Of a DNA stretch of 64,000 bases, positions 44,586 through 53,198 are shown in pieces. The DNA comes from Pseudomonadota bacterium (GTDB taxonomy: Bacteria > Pseudomonadota > Gammaproteobacteria > Burkholderiales > Burkholderiaceae_C), in contig JAJZAQ010000006.1 of the NCBI GenBank assembly GCA_021799355.1, positions 1 through 64,000 of the forward strand. The letters are read 5' to 3'. The notes under the pieces are model-generated. The model worked only from the letters and a program-made list of their open reading frames with translations. It was not told where the DNA came from and searched no databases. Every line of letters begins with the position of its first letter. The stretch's first letter is position 1. Made by a program: the position numbers and the translations under genes.

Positions 44586-47039
44586 ATGCTGAACCTCGCC
44601 GAATACCGCCAGCGCCCGGCCTTGCTTGCCGACTGGCTGCCCTGGGCCGGGCTGGTCGCGCCGGGCGTCGTCTTGAACAAGGACGGCAGTTTCCAGCGCA
44701 CGGCCCGGTTTCGCGGGCCTGACCTCGACAGCGCGACGCAAGGCGAGCTGATCGCCACGTCGGCGCGGTTGAACAACGCGCTGCGCCGCATGGGATCGGG
44801 CTGGGCGCTATTCATCGAAGCCGAGCGCCGGCCTGCGGCCGATTATCCGCACTCGGAGTTTCCCGAGCCGCTTTCGTGGGTGGTGGAGGAAGAACGCCGG
44901 GCCGCCTTCGAGGAATCGGGCAATCACTTCGAGAGCGGCTATCACCTGACGCTGCTTTACCTGCCGCCGGAAGAATCCCGCGCCCGTGCAGCCAAGATGC
45001 TCTACGAGAACACGCCGACGAATGGCGTGGGCTGGCGCGAGCGGCTGCAAGCCTTCGTCGCGGAGACGGATCGCGTCTTTGACCTGCTCGACGGCGTGAT
45101 GCCGGAAATTGACTGGCTCGATGACGCGCAGACGCTGACCTACCTGCACGCGACCATCTCGACGCGGCGCTATCGCGTGGGCGTGCCCGAAGTGCCGTTC
45201 CACATCGACGCGCTGCTGACAGACTCGCCGCTGGTCGGTGGCCTGGCGCCCATGCTGGGCGACCAGCACCTGCGCGTGGTGTCGGTGCGGGGTTTCCCGA
45301 CCTCGACCTGGCCGGGGATTCTGGACGACCTCAATCGCCTCGGCTTTGCCTACCGCTGGAGCACGCGCTTCCTGTGCCTCGACAAAGCCGAGGCGGAACG
45401 GGAGTTGGGACGCCTGCGCCGCCAGTGGTTCGCCAAGCGCAAGAACGTCATCGCGCTGCTGCGCGAAACGATCTTCCAGCAGGAAAGCCCGCTGGTCGAT
45501 ACCGACGCCAGCAACAAGGCCGCCGATGCCGACGCTGCCTTGCAGGAGCTGGGCGGCGATCAAGTCGCCTTCGGCTATCTGACGGCGACCGTCACCGTCA
45601 TGGACGAGGACGCTGCCGTCGCAGACGAGAAGCTGCGCATGGTGGAGCGCGTCATCCAGGGTCGGGGCTTCGTCACCATCCCTGAAACGCTCAATGCCGT
45701 GGATGCCTGGCTGTCCTCGCTCCCCGGCAACGCCTACGCCAACGTGCGCCAGCCCATCGTCTCGACGCTGAACTTGGCGCACATGATGCCGGTGTCGGCG
45801 GTATGGGCTGGGCCAGAGAAGAACGACCACCTCGACGGCCCGCCGCTGATCGTCACGCGCACCGATGGCGCGACGCCGTTCCGGCTGGTGATGCACATCG
45901 GCGACGTGGGCCACACGCTGGTCGCGGGACCGACTGGCATGGGCAAGTCGGTCTTGCTCGCCACGCTGGCGATGCAATTTCGCCGCTATCGCGGCTCGCG
46001 CATCTTCGCCTTCGACATGGGCCGCTCCATGCGGGCCGCGATCCTCGGCCTGGGCGGCGAACACTACGACCTGGGCACGGATGGCGAAATCGCCTTCCAG
46101 CCGCTCACGCGCATCGACCGTGAGGGCTACCGCACCTGGGCCGCCGAATGGATCGAAGGCCGCTTACTGCATGAAGGCGTGGCGGTCGGCCCCGACGAGA
46201 AGGCGGCTATCTGGTCGGCGCTGGGAAGTCTCGCCGGTGCGCCGGTGGAGCAGCGCACGATGACGGGACTGTCCGTGCTGCTGCAATCGAACACGCTGCG
46301 GCAGGCGCTGTCGCCCTATGTGCTCGGTGGCGCGCACGGCAAGCTGCTGGACGCCGACCACGACCGGCTGGGCATGGCCGACGTGCAGTGCTTCGAGATG
46401 GAGGAGCTGATGCACAGCAAGGCCGCCGTCATGGCCGTGCTGCATTATCTCTTTGCGCGTTTCGATGAACGCTTCGACGGGGCGCCCACGCTGCTGATCC
46501 TCGATGAAGCGTGGCTGTTCCTCGATGACCCGGTATTTGCCGCGCGTATCCGGCAATGGCTCAAGACGCTCAGGAAAAAGAACGTCAGCGTCATCTTCTC
46601 CACGCAGAGCCTCGCCGACATCAAGGATTCGAGCATCGCGCCCGCGATCGTCGAGAGCTGCGCGAGTCGCATTTTCTTGCCCAACCCGCAGGCGACCGAG
46701 CCGCAGATTCGCACGATTTACGAGGGCTTCGGCCTCAACCGGCGGCAGATCGAGATCGTCGCCACCGCGCAGCCCAAGCGCGACTACTACTACCAATCCC
46801 GCCTCGGCAACCGCCTGTTCGACCTCGACCTGGGGCCGGCGGCTCTGGCGTTTGCGGGCGCTTCCACGCCGCAAGACCAGCGCGACATGGACGCGGTGCT
46901 GGCCGACGCCGGCGTGCCCGGCTTCGCGGGCGCCTGGCTGCGCCATCGCGGCCTCGATTGGGCGGCCGGCCTGCTGCCCTCGTTCCCCGGCCGCGCGCCG
47001 GGTTCCCTTGCTGACCACCCACAGGAGAGCCTGCCATGA
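44586..47039 (+). CDS. trbE: TrbE conjugal transfer ATPase (VirB4 family)
   Basis: An 817-residue ATPase with Walker A AGPTGMGKSVLLAT near residue 445 and Walker B LLILDEAWLFLDD near residue 640. It energises pilus biogenesis and substrate transfer. Length is normal for the family. A ribosome-binding site (GGGGAGG) lies in the 15-bp gap after trbD. Confidence 0.94.
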   Translation: MLNLAEYRQRPALLADWLPWAGLVAPGVVLNKDGSFQRTARFRGPDLDSATQGELIATSARLNNALRRMGSGWALFIEAERRPAADYPHSEFPEPLSWVVEEERRAAFEESGNHFESGYHLTLLYLPPEESRARAAKMLYENTPTNGVGWRERLQAFVAETDRVFDLLDGVMPEIDWLDDAQTLTYLHATISTRRYRVGVPEVPFHIDALLTDSPLVGGLAPMLGDQHLRVVSVRGFPTSTWPGILDDLNRLGFAYRWSTRFLCLDKAEAERELGRLRRQWFAKRKNVIALLRETIFQQESPLVDTDASNKAADADAALQELGGDQVAFGYLTATVTVMDEDAAVADEKLRMVERVIQGRGFVTIPETLNAVDAWLSSLPGNAYANVRQPIVSTLNLAHMMPVSAVWAGPEKNDHLDGPPLIVTRTDGATPFRLVMHIGDVGHTLVAGPTGMGKSVLLATLAMQFRRYRGSRIFAFDMGRSMRAAILGLGGEHYDLGTDGEIAFQPLTRIDREGYRTWAAEWIEGRLLHEGVAVGPDEKAAIWSALGSLAGAPVEQRTMTGLSVLLQSNTLRQALSPYVLGGAHGKLLDADHDRLGMADVQCFEMEELMHSKAAVMAVLHYLFARFDERFDGAPTLLILDEAWLFLDDPVFAARIRQWLKTLRKKNVSVIFSTQSLADIKDSSIAPAIVESCASRIFLPNPQATEPQIRTIYEGFGLNRRQIEIVATAQPKRDYYYQSRLGNRLFDLDLGPAALAFAGASTPQDQRDMDAVLADAGVPGFAGAWLRHRGLDWAAGLLPSFPGRAPGSLADHPQESLP

Positions 47040-47761
47040 AGAAGCGCCTTATCGCCGCCGCCATCGCGGCCATGCTTTGCACTGCCACCGCCCATGCGCA
47101 ATGGGTCGTGGTCGATCCGACGAACCTCGTGCAGAACACGCTGACCGCGATCCGCACGCTGGAGCAGATCAACAACCAGATCCAGCAGCTTCAGAACGAA
47201 GCGCAGATGCTGATGAACCAGGCGCGCAACCTCGCCAGCCTGCCGTCCAGCGTGGTGAACCAGTTGCGCGCCAATCTGGCGACGACCGAACGGCTGATCG
47301 CCCAGGCCAGGGGCTTGGCCTACGACGTGACGAATCTGGATCGGGAGTTCGCGCGCCTGTATCCCGAACAGTACGCCGCCACCGTCAGCGGCGACCAGAT
47401 GTACCGCGACGCGCAGGAGCGTTGGCGTAACACGCTCAACGGCTTGCAGACCACCATGCAGATGCAGGCGCAGGTGTCGCAGAACCTGGGCGAAGACGAA
47501 AGCGTGCTGGCCGACCTCGTGGGCAAGAGCCAGTCGGCCGAAGGTGCGTTGCAGGCGATGCAGGCCATGAATCAGTTGCTGGCCTTGCAGGCCAAGCAGT
47601 CGATCCAGTCGCAGCGGCTCCAGATCACGCAAGACCGGGCGGCGTCGCTGGAACTGGCGCGGCAGGCGGCAGCCACGGAGCGCGCCCGCGAGGTGCGGCG
47701 GCGCTTCCTGGGCGACGGCACGCCGTACACGCCGCAGTCCGTGAACTTCTACGGCAACTGA
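47036..47761 (+). CDS. trbJ: TrbJ (VirB5 family)
   Basis: A 241-residue periplasmic protein with a signal peptide (LIAAAIAAMLCTATAHA) and a long coiled-coil helical body, like VirB5/TrbJ pilus-tip or assembly factors. It overlaps trbE by ATGA. Confidence 0.9.
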   Translation: MKKRLIAAAIAAMLCTATAHAQWVVVDPTNLVQNTLTAIRTLEQINNQIQQLQNEAQMLMNQARNLASLPSSVVNQLRANLATTERLIAQARGLAYDVTNLDREFARLYPEQYAATVSGDQMYRDAQERWRNTLNGLQTTMQMQAQVSQNLGEDESVLADLVGKSQSAEGALQAMQAMNQLLALQAKQSIQSQRLQITQDRAASLELARQAAATERAREVRRRFLGDGTPYTPQSVNFYGN

Positions 47762-47773
47762 CGGGAGGCCGCC

Positions 47774-48094
47774 ATGCGATGCGTCCTCGTCCTGTGTGTC
47801 GCGCTGCTGACCGCTTGCGGCGAGCAGCCGGCCGACCACCTTGCCGATGCCCTGGCCGCCGATCCCGTGCGGCTGAAGGCATTGCGCGCGCAATGCGCGG
47901 CCGACCGGCAGGCCACGGGCGAGGACGCTTGCCGTGCCGCCGCCGAAGCCTTCCGGCGGCGCTTCTTCTCCGGCCAGGCCGGGCCGGATGAATACCAGAC
48001 GCTGGCCGACCTGCCGCCGATCCCGCCGAGCTTCGAGGAACCGGCCGATGGCATGGCGCCGGCCGTTCCCGCCGAACCGGAGGACACGCCATGA
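47774..48094 (+). CDS. trbK: TrbK-like entry-exclusion lipoprotein
   Basis: A 106-residue lipoprotein (VLCVALLTACGEQ lipobox). The core RLKALRAQCAADRQATGEDACRAAAEAFRRRFF is a homologue of the EexN-like protein at 39958-40185. TrbK provides entry exclusion in IncP plasmids. It has an extra proline-rich tail. Coupled to trbL by ATGA. Confidence 0.85.
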   Translation: MRCVLVLCVALLTACGEQPADHLADALAADPVRLKALRAQCAADRQATGEDACRAAAEAFRRRFFSGQAGPDEYQTLADLPPIPPSFEEPADGMAPAVPAEPEDTP

Positions 48095-49476
48095 ATGACG
48101 TGACCATCATCGACCAATTCCTCAACACCTTTGCCGCTTATATCGACTCGGGTTTCGGGCTGCTGCGGGGCGAAGTGGCGTTCCTCACGGCCACGCTGAT
48201 CGTCATCGACATGACGATCGCCGGCCTGTATTGGGCCATGAGCCATGCCACCGGCCAGGGCGAGGACGTGATCGCCAAGCTGCTGCGCAAGGTGCTCTAC
48301 GTCGGCGCCTTCGCCTACATCATCAATAACTTCAACTGGCTGGCCAGCATCGTGTTCCGCTCGTTTGCGGGATTGGGCATCACCGCCACCGGCTCGGCCA
48401 TCACGATGGAGAACTTCTTGCAGCCGGGCCGGCTGGCGAAAACCGGCATCGACGCTGGGGCGCCGATTCTGGAGCAGATCGGCGAGATGGCGGGCTTTCC
48501 CGAAGTGTTCGTGAACCTCGACCCCATCGTGGTGATGTTCCTCGCGTGGCTGGTCGTGGTCTTGTGCTTCTTCGTGCTGGCGATCCAACTGTTCATCACG
48601 CTGATCGAGTTCAAGCTGACCACGCTCGCCGGATTCGTGCTGGTGCCATTCGCGCTCTGGAACAAGACCGCGTTCCTCGCCGAAAAGGTCTTGGGCAACG
48701 TGGTGGCCTCCGGCGTCAAGGTTCTGGTGCTGGCCGTGATCGTCGGTATCGGCTCGGGCTTGTTCGCTCAGTTCCAAGTCCATCCCGCCGAGCCGTCTAT
48801 CGACCACGCGCTGGTCATCATGCTGGCCTCGCTCACCTTGCTGGCGCTCGGGATCTTCGGCCCCGGCATTGCCACGGGCCTCGTCTCCGGTGCGCCGCAG
48901 CTCGGCGCTGGCGCAATGGCCGGTGCTGCTGTCGGCGCTGCCGGCACGGCCGTCGCCATCGGCGCCGCCGCGACGGGCGTGGGTGGCGCCGTGGCTGCTG
49001 GTGCGCGCATGGCCCCGGCTGCCGCCAAGCTGGCCGGTAGCGGTGCGCGCGCCGCCACGTCGGCGGCCAGCAGTGCGAAGTCGGCGTTCCAGGCCGGTTC
49101 CGCCGCCGCTGGCGGCGGCGCAAAGGGCGCGATGGCGGGCCTGGGCAACGTCGCCAAGACCGGCGCGCAGGCAGCCGGGCGAGGCGCTGCATCCCGTGCT
49201 TCCGCTGCCGGGCAGCGGATGGCCGCTCCCTTCCGCGCTGGCTGGAATGGCGCTGCTGCCGATGGCGGCGCGGGCGCGGCATCCGGTCAGGGTGCCGCAG
49301 GCGAGGCCGCATCCGGCACCGCTACCGCGCAGACGCAGGAACAGCCCGCTTGGGCCAAGCGCCTGCATCGCCGCCAGCAACTCACCCATGCCGCGACCAC
49401 CACCGCCCACGCACTGCGCGGTGGCGATGGCGGCGGCTCCGGCCAGGGGCCGAGCCTGCGCGATTCCGATTCATAA
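48091..49476 (+). CDS. trbL: TrbL mating-channel membrane protein (VirB6 family)
   Basis: A 461-residue polytopic protein; residues 1-270 hold about six membrane segments, followed by a long low-complexity Ala/Gly-rich tail (residues 270-440). This layout is typical of TrbL of RP4 and Tn4371. Confidence 0.9.
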   Translation: MNDVTIIDQFLNTFAAYIDSGFGLLRGEVAFLTATLIVIDMTIAGLYWAMSHATGQGEDVIAKLLRKVLYVGAFAYIINNFNWLASIVFRSFAGLGITATGSAITMENFLQPGRLAKTGIDAGAPILEQIGEMAGFPEVFVNLDPIVVMFLAWLVVVLCFFVLAIQLFITLIEFKLTTLAGFVLVPFALWNKTAFLAEKVLGNVVASGVKVLVLAVIVGIGSGLFAQFQVHPAEPSIDHALVIMLASLTLLALGIFGPGIATGLVSGAPQLGAGAMAGAAVGAAGTAVAIGAAATGVGGAVAAGARMAPAAAKLAGSGARAATSAASSAKSAFQAGSAAAGGGAKGAMAGLGNVAKTGAQAAGRGAASRASAAGQRMAAPFRAGWNGAAADGGAGAASGQGAAGEAASGTATAQTQEQPAWAKRLHRRQQLTHAATTTAHALRGGDGGGSGQGPSLRDSDS

Positions 49477-49488
49477 GGAGAACTGACC

Positions 49489-50193
49489 ATGCGATTCAGA
49501 AAACCGCAGGTGCGCTATGCCGACACGCCGCAGCCTGCCACGCCGTACCAAGTTGCCGGCCAAGTGTGGGACGACCGTATCGGCTCGCCGCGCGTGCAGG
49601 CGAAGAACTGGCGCCTGATGGCCTTCGGCTGCCTGACGCTCGCGCTGCTGATGGCTGGCGGCCTGGTGTGGCGCTCGGCGCAGTCCATCGTGACGCCCTA
49701 CGTGGTGGAGGTGGACAACGCGGGCCAGGTACGCGCCGTGGGCGAAGCCGCCACGCCGTACCGACCGAACGATGCGCAGACCGCGCACCACATCGCGCGC
49801 TTCGTGACGCTGGTGCGCTCACTGTCCATCGACCCCATCGTCGTCCGCCAGAACTGGCTGGACGCCTACGACTACACGACCGACAAGGGCGCGGCCGTGC
49901 TCAACGACTACGCACGGGTCAACGACCCGTTCGCGCGCATCGGCAAGGAGTCGGTGACAGTGCAGATCACCAGCGTCGTGCGCGCCAGCGACACGTCTTT
50001 CAACGTGCGCTGGACGGAACGCCGCTACGTCAACGGCGCCGCGGCGGGCTTGGAGCGGTGGACGGCCGTGGTGTCCATCGTGCTCCAGCCGCCGCGCACC
50101 GAAGAACGCCTGCGCAAGAACCCCCTGGGCATCTACGTCAACGGCCTGTCGTGGAGCCGCGAACTGGATTCTTCCGAAGGAGCCAAGCCATGA
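49489..50193 (+). CDS. trbF: TrbF (VirB8 family)
   Basis: A 234-residue protein with a short cytoplasmic N-terminus, one membrane segment (LMAFGCLTLALLMAGGLVW) and a periplasmic domain with VirB8 features (NWLDAYDYTTDKGAAVLNDYA). It bridges the inner-membrane parts of the channel. Confidence 0.92.
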   Translation: MRFRKPQVRYADTPQPATPYQVAGQVWDDRIGSPRVQAKNWRLMAFGCLTLALLMAGGLVWRSAQSIVTPYVVEVDNAGQVRAVGEAATPYRPNDAQTAHHIARFVTLVRSLSIDPIVVRQNWLDAYDYTTDKGAAVLNDYARVNDPFARIGKESVTVQITSVVRASDTSFNVRWTERRYVNGAAAGLERWTAVVSIVLQPPRTEERLRKNPLGIYVNGLSWSRELDSSEGAKP

Positions 50194-51182
50194 ATGATCT
50201 TTTCCGTAAATCCGTCTTGCCGGTGATCTTGCTTGCCCTGGCTGGCTGCGCCACGCAGGGCAAGCCACCGCCGACCATCTCGCTCGATGAGCCGGTGCAG
50301 GCCCAGCCGCTGCCCGAGCCGCCTGCGCCGGTGGAGGTGGTGGCCGTGCCCGAGGTGCTGCCGATGCCGGCGCAGTTGAAGCCGTTGCCCGAAGCCGAGG
50401 ACGCCAAACCTGCACCGGAGCCAGCCGACGAGAGGGTGCGCGTCTCACGGGCCAATGCCGAGGCGCGCGTCGCACCCACGCGCGAGGGATACGTCAACGC
50501 GATTCAGGTGTGGCCGTTCACCGATGGCGCGCTCTACCAAGTCTATGCAGCCGTGGGCCGCGTGACCGTGATTTCGCTCCAGCCGGGCGAGGAACTGGTG
50601 ACGGTGGCCGCTGGCGATACCGTGCGCTGGATCGTGGGCGATACGTCGAGCGGTAGCGGTGCCGACCTGCGCGTCAATGTGCTGGTCAAGCCGATCCGCT
50701 CGGGCCTCAAGACCAATCTCGTCATTACCACCAACCGCAGGACGTACCTGCTGGAGTTGGCTTCGACGGAAAAGACGTGGATGGCCTCGGCTTCTTGGGA
50801 GTATCCGCGTGACCGGATACTGGCCTTGCAGCGCCAGGCGCAGGCGGCCAGCGCCGCCGCGCCGGTGGACTCCGGCTTGTCGCTGGAAAACCTGCGCTTC
50901 CGCTACGCGGTCAGCGGTAGCAACCCGCCGTGGAAGCCGCTGCGCGCCTTCGACGACGGGCAGAAGGTCTATATCCAGTTCCCCGCCGGCATCGCGCAAG
51001 GCGAGCTGCCGCCGCTGTTCGTAATCGGGCCGGAAGGCGACGGGCAACTGGTCAACTACCGCTTCCGCTCGCCGTACTACATCGTGGATCGGCTGTTCGG
51101 TGCCGCCGAACTGCGCCTGGGCGGGGACAAGGGCGACGTGGTGCGAATTGAGCGCACGGACGGCGTTGCGCGGAGGAACTGA
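50190..51182 (+). CDS. trbG: TrbG (VirB9 family)
   Basis: A 330-residue outer-membrane-complex lipoprotein (ILLALAGCATQ lipobox) with a proline-rich linker, then VirB9-type beta domains (IQVWPFTDGALYQVYAAVGRVTVISLQPGEEL, TNRRTYLLEL). It starts in the trbF stop region at 50190. Confidence 0.92.
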   Translation: MNDLFRKSVLPVILLALAGCATQGKPPPTISLDEPVQAQPLPEPPAPVEVVAVPEVLPMPAQLKPLPEAEDAKPAPEPADERVRVSRANAEARVAPTREGYVNAIQVWPFTDGALYQVYAAVGRVTVISLQPGEELVTVAAGDTVRWIVGDTSSGSGADLRVNVLVKPIRSGLKTNLVITTNRRTYLLELASTEKTWMASASWEYPRDRILALQRQAQAASAAAPVDSGLSLENLRFRYAVSGSNPPWKPLRAFDDGQKVYIQFPAGIAQGELPPLFVIGPEGDGQLVNYRFRSPYYIVDRLFGAAELRLGGDKGDVVRIERTDGVARRN

Positions 51183-51184
51183 CC

Positions 51185-52462
51185 ATGAGCCAGGACGACA
51201 CCCCCGACCTCGCCACGCCGCAGGCAGGCAAGGTCGCGCCGGAAGCGGTGACGCTGCGCGCCCAGCCGCGTCCGGTCACTCGCCTGAACCGGCGCACGCT
51301 GGCCATCCTCGTCGGCGGCCTGTCGGTCGCCGTCCTTGGGGCCACGATCTGGTCGCTGCAACCGCAGCGGCGCGGTACGGGCGAGCAAACCGAGCTTTAC
51401 AACGTCGATCGCGTCTCGAAGTCCGAAGGGCTGGATGCGCTACCGACGGACTACTCGAAGCTGCCACCAGCCTTACCGCCCGATGTGCCCGAGCTGGGGC
51501 CGCCGTTGCCCGGCGACCTTGGCCCGGCCATCGTCGCTTCGCAGCAGCCGGTGACGCCGGGCTATTCGCCGCCAGGCCATGATCCCGACGATGCCTTGCG
51601 CAAGGAGGCGGACGCGGCGGCGGCCTCGTCGGTGTTCTTCCGCTCGGGCGGCCAAGGGCAGACCGCCGCCACGGTCGCGCAGGCAGCGCCGGGGGCTGCA
51701 AGTACGCTTGCGGCCTTCGATCCGCTCGCTGCTGGGCCTGCCTCGACGGCGGCCCAGCCCGCCGACCCGACCGCCGTGCAGAACCGGCAAGACCAGAAAG
51801 AGTCGTTCCTGAAAGCCGGTTCTACGGAAACCCGCAATTCCGGCAATCTGGCGCTGCCCGCGTCGCCGTATCAGGTGATGGCCGGAACGGTGATCGCCGG
51901 TGCGCTGGTGACAGGCATCAAGTCGGACTTGCCGGGCGACGTGATCGGCACTGTGACGGAGCCGGTCTATGACACAGCCACCGGCAAGTTCCTGCTGATT
52001 CCGCAGGGGTCGCGCATCCTCGGGCGCTACAACAGCCAGGTCAGCTACGGACAGAGCCGCGTGCAGGTGGTGTGGAACCGGATCATCCTGCCCGACACGT
52101 CCTCGCTGACGCTCGACAACCTTGTCGGCACCGACCCGGCCGGCTACGCGGGCTTGGAGGATGACGTGGACTGGCACTGGAACCGCATCTTTGCCGGAGC
52201 GGTGCTGACGACGCTGCTGGGCGTCGGCGCAGAGCTGGCCGCGCCAGAGAACCGCCAGGACGGCAACCGGATCGTCATTGCCGGGCGTGACAGCGCCCAG
52301 GACAGCATCAATCAGGTTGGCCAGGAGATCACCCGACGCAACATGAACATCCAGCCGACGCTGACCGAGCGGCCTGGCCTGCCCGTGCGAATCATCGTCA
52401 ACCGGGATCTGGTGCTGCGGCCGTACCAGCCGCTGTTCTTCAATCGGGGAGCTTCGCAATGA
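51185..52462 (+). CDS. trbI: TrbI (VirB10 family)
   Basis: A 425-residue protein with an N-terminal membrane anchor (TLAILVGGLSVAVLGATIW), a proline-rich linker and a C-terminal VirB10 domain (AGTVIAGALVTGIKSDLPGDVIGTVTEPVYD, LIPQGSRILGRYNSQVSYGQ). It spans both membranes of the transfer channel. Confidence 0.93.
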   Translation: MSQDDTPDLATPQAGKVAPEAVTLRAQPRPVTRLNRRTLAILVGGLSVAVLGATIWSLQPQRRGTGEQTELYNVDRVSKSEGLDALPTDYSKLPPALPPDVPELGPPLPGDLGPAIVASQQPVTPGYSPPGHDPDDALRKEADAAAASSVFFRSGGQGQTAATVAQAAPGAASTLAAFDPLAAGPASTAAQPADPTAVQNRQDQKESFLKAGSTETRNSGNLALPASPYQVMAGTVIAGALVTGIKSDLPGDVIGTVTEPVYDTATGKFLLIPQGSRILGRYNSQVSYGQSRVQVVWNRIILPDTSSLTLDNLVGTDPAGYAGLEDDVDWHWNRIFAGAVLTTLLGVGAELAAPENRQDGNRIVIAGRDSAQDSINQVGQEITRRNMNIQPTLTERPGLPVRIIVNRDLVLRPYQPLFFNRGASQ

Positions 52463-52701
52463 GCACTACCAAGAAGCTGCGGCTCGGGCCGCTGCCCAAG
52501 ACCGAAAGCGTCAAACTGACCTTTGCCTGCCCGGCCAGCTTGAAAGCCGACCTCGACCGCTACGCCGCGCTGCACGCGCAGGCGTATGGCGAGGCGGTCG
52601 ATGCCGTGACGCTGATCCCGCACATGCTGGAGGCGTTCATGGTGGGGGATCGGGGATTCAAGCGCACACAGCCCAAGAACGGAAAAGCCGCCCCTGCGTG
52701 A
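52459..52701 (+). CDS. DUF2274 family protein
   Basis: An 80-residue protein (LPKTESVKLTFACPASLKADLDRYAALHAQAYG), probably a ribbon-helix-helix DNA-binding protein. It is the conserved last gene of the trb operon in these ICEs. Its stop codon (52699-52701) lies in the loop of the operon terminator. Confidence 0.88.
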   Translation: MSTTKKLRLGPLPKTESVKLTFACPASLKADLDRYAALHAQAYGEAVDAVTLIPHMLEAFMVGDRGFKRTQPKNGKAAPA

Positions 52702-52715
52702 ACAGGGGCGGCTTT
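52684..52715. terminator. Terminator shared by the trb operon and the ICE tRNA-Leu gene
   Basis: AAAGCCGCCCCTG (52684-52696) and CAGGGGCGGCTTT (52703-52715) are perfect 13-bp arms with a 6-base loop. On the plus strand TTT follows the arm; on the minus strand TTTTCC follows. It ends 4 bp from the 3' end of the tRNA-Leu gene that comes from the other side, so it can serve both. Confidence 0.88.
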
Positions 52716-52719
52716 GGAT

Positions 52720-53036
52720 TGGTGCCCGAGGCCGGAATCGAACCGGCACGCCTTTCGGCGAGGGATTTTCTTACCACTTCGACTTTCGCCGCCGCCCTGC
52801 TCAACGCAGGGCGTTCGTGGTCTGGAGCACGCCTTCACCATAGCCTTGCGGCCGTAGGTGCCCGCCGTCTGCTCTCTACACCTTCCCAAGCTGTAGCTTG
52901 GGCTTGGCTCGGCGTTGGCTCGGATGCAAAAGCATCCAGGGCGTTCGCCGACTTTGACGGGCTTCACTTCGGGCGTTTCCCCCCGAAGGCTCAAATTGTT
53001 CAAGTCCCTTGTGTCTACCGATTTCACCACTCGGGC
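52720..53036 (-). tRNA. ICE-borne tRNA-Leu(UAA) interrupted by a group I intron
   Basis: The 5' exon (53036-53002, 35 nt) and 3' exon (52769-52720, 50 nt) join to an 85-nt tRNA. The acceptor GCCCGAG pairs with CTCGGGC, the anticodon stem AGGGA with TCCCT, the loop is CTTAAAA (anticodon UAA), the variable arm is CGCC-GAAA-GGCG, the T arm GCCGG-TTCGATT-CCGGC, and CCA is encoded. All stems are perfect, so it looks functional. It differs from the split host tRNA-Leu(UAA) at many stem positions and so is of foreign origin. It has the same orientation as the host tRNA-Cys gene. Confidence 0.94.
52770..53001 (-). ncRNA. Group IC3 self-splicing intron in the tRNA-Leu anticodon loop
   Basis: The 232-nt intron begins after U34 (exon CUU) and ends with the expected G (52770). 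P1 has the obligatory U-G pair: exon CUU with the internal guide GAG, extended by GAA/UUU. P3 is GCCCGUC (52962-52956) with GGCGGGC (52866-52860); P6 is a perfect CCCAAGC-UACA-GCUUGGG hairpin (52885-52902); P7 is GAGC with GCUC; P8 has a GCAA tetraloop; P9 is CGCCCUGC with GCAGGGCG (52793-52813). The core GGUGUAGAGAGCAGACGG closely follows that of the Azoarcus tRNA-Ile ribozyme, with covarying P5, P6 and P7. No endonuclease gene is present. Confidence 0.93.
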
Positions 53037-53198
53037 GTAGTGCTCAACACACTGAAAACACCTACCTCCATCTACTGGCGCCTAGCTGGCCCCTGGCCGT
53101 CAAGCCTAGCTGCAAAGCTACAGCTCGGATGCCCGCAAACCGTTGTCACTATTGACCTTCTGGCTCGGCAGTTCTAGCAGGAAGGACTTGACAAAACA

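Noticed and set aside
12001-53000. CRISPR array
   Set aside because: The only short direct repeats with regular spacing are the three iterons at 28164-28227; their spacers are only 6-7 bp and no cas genes are present.
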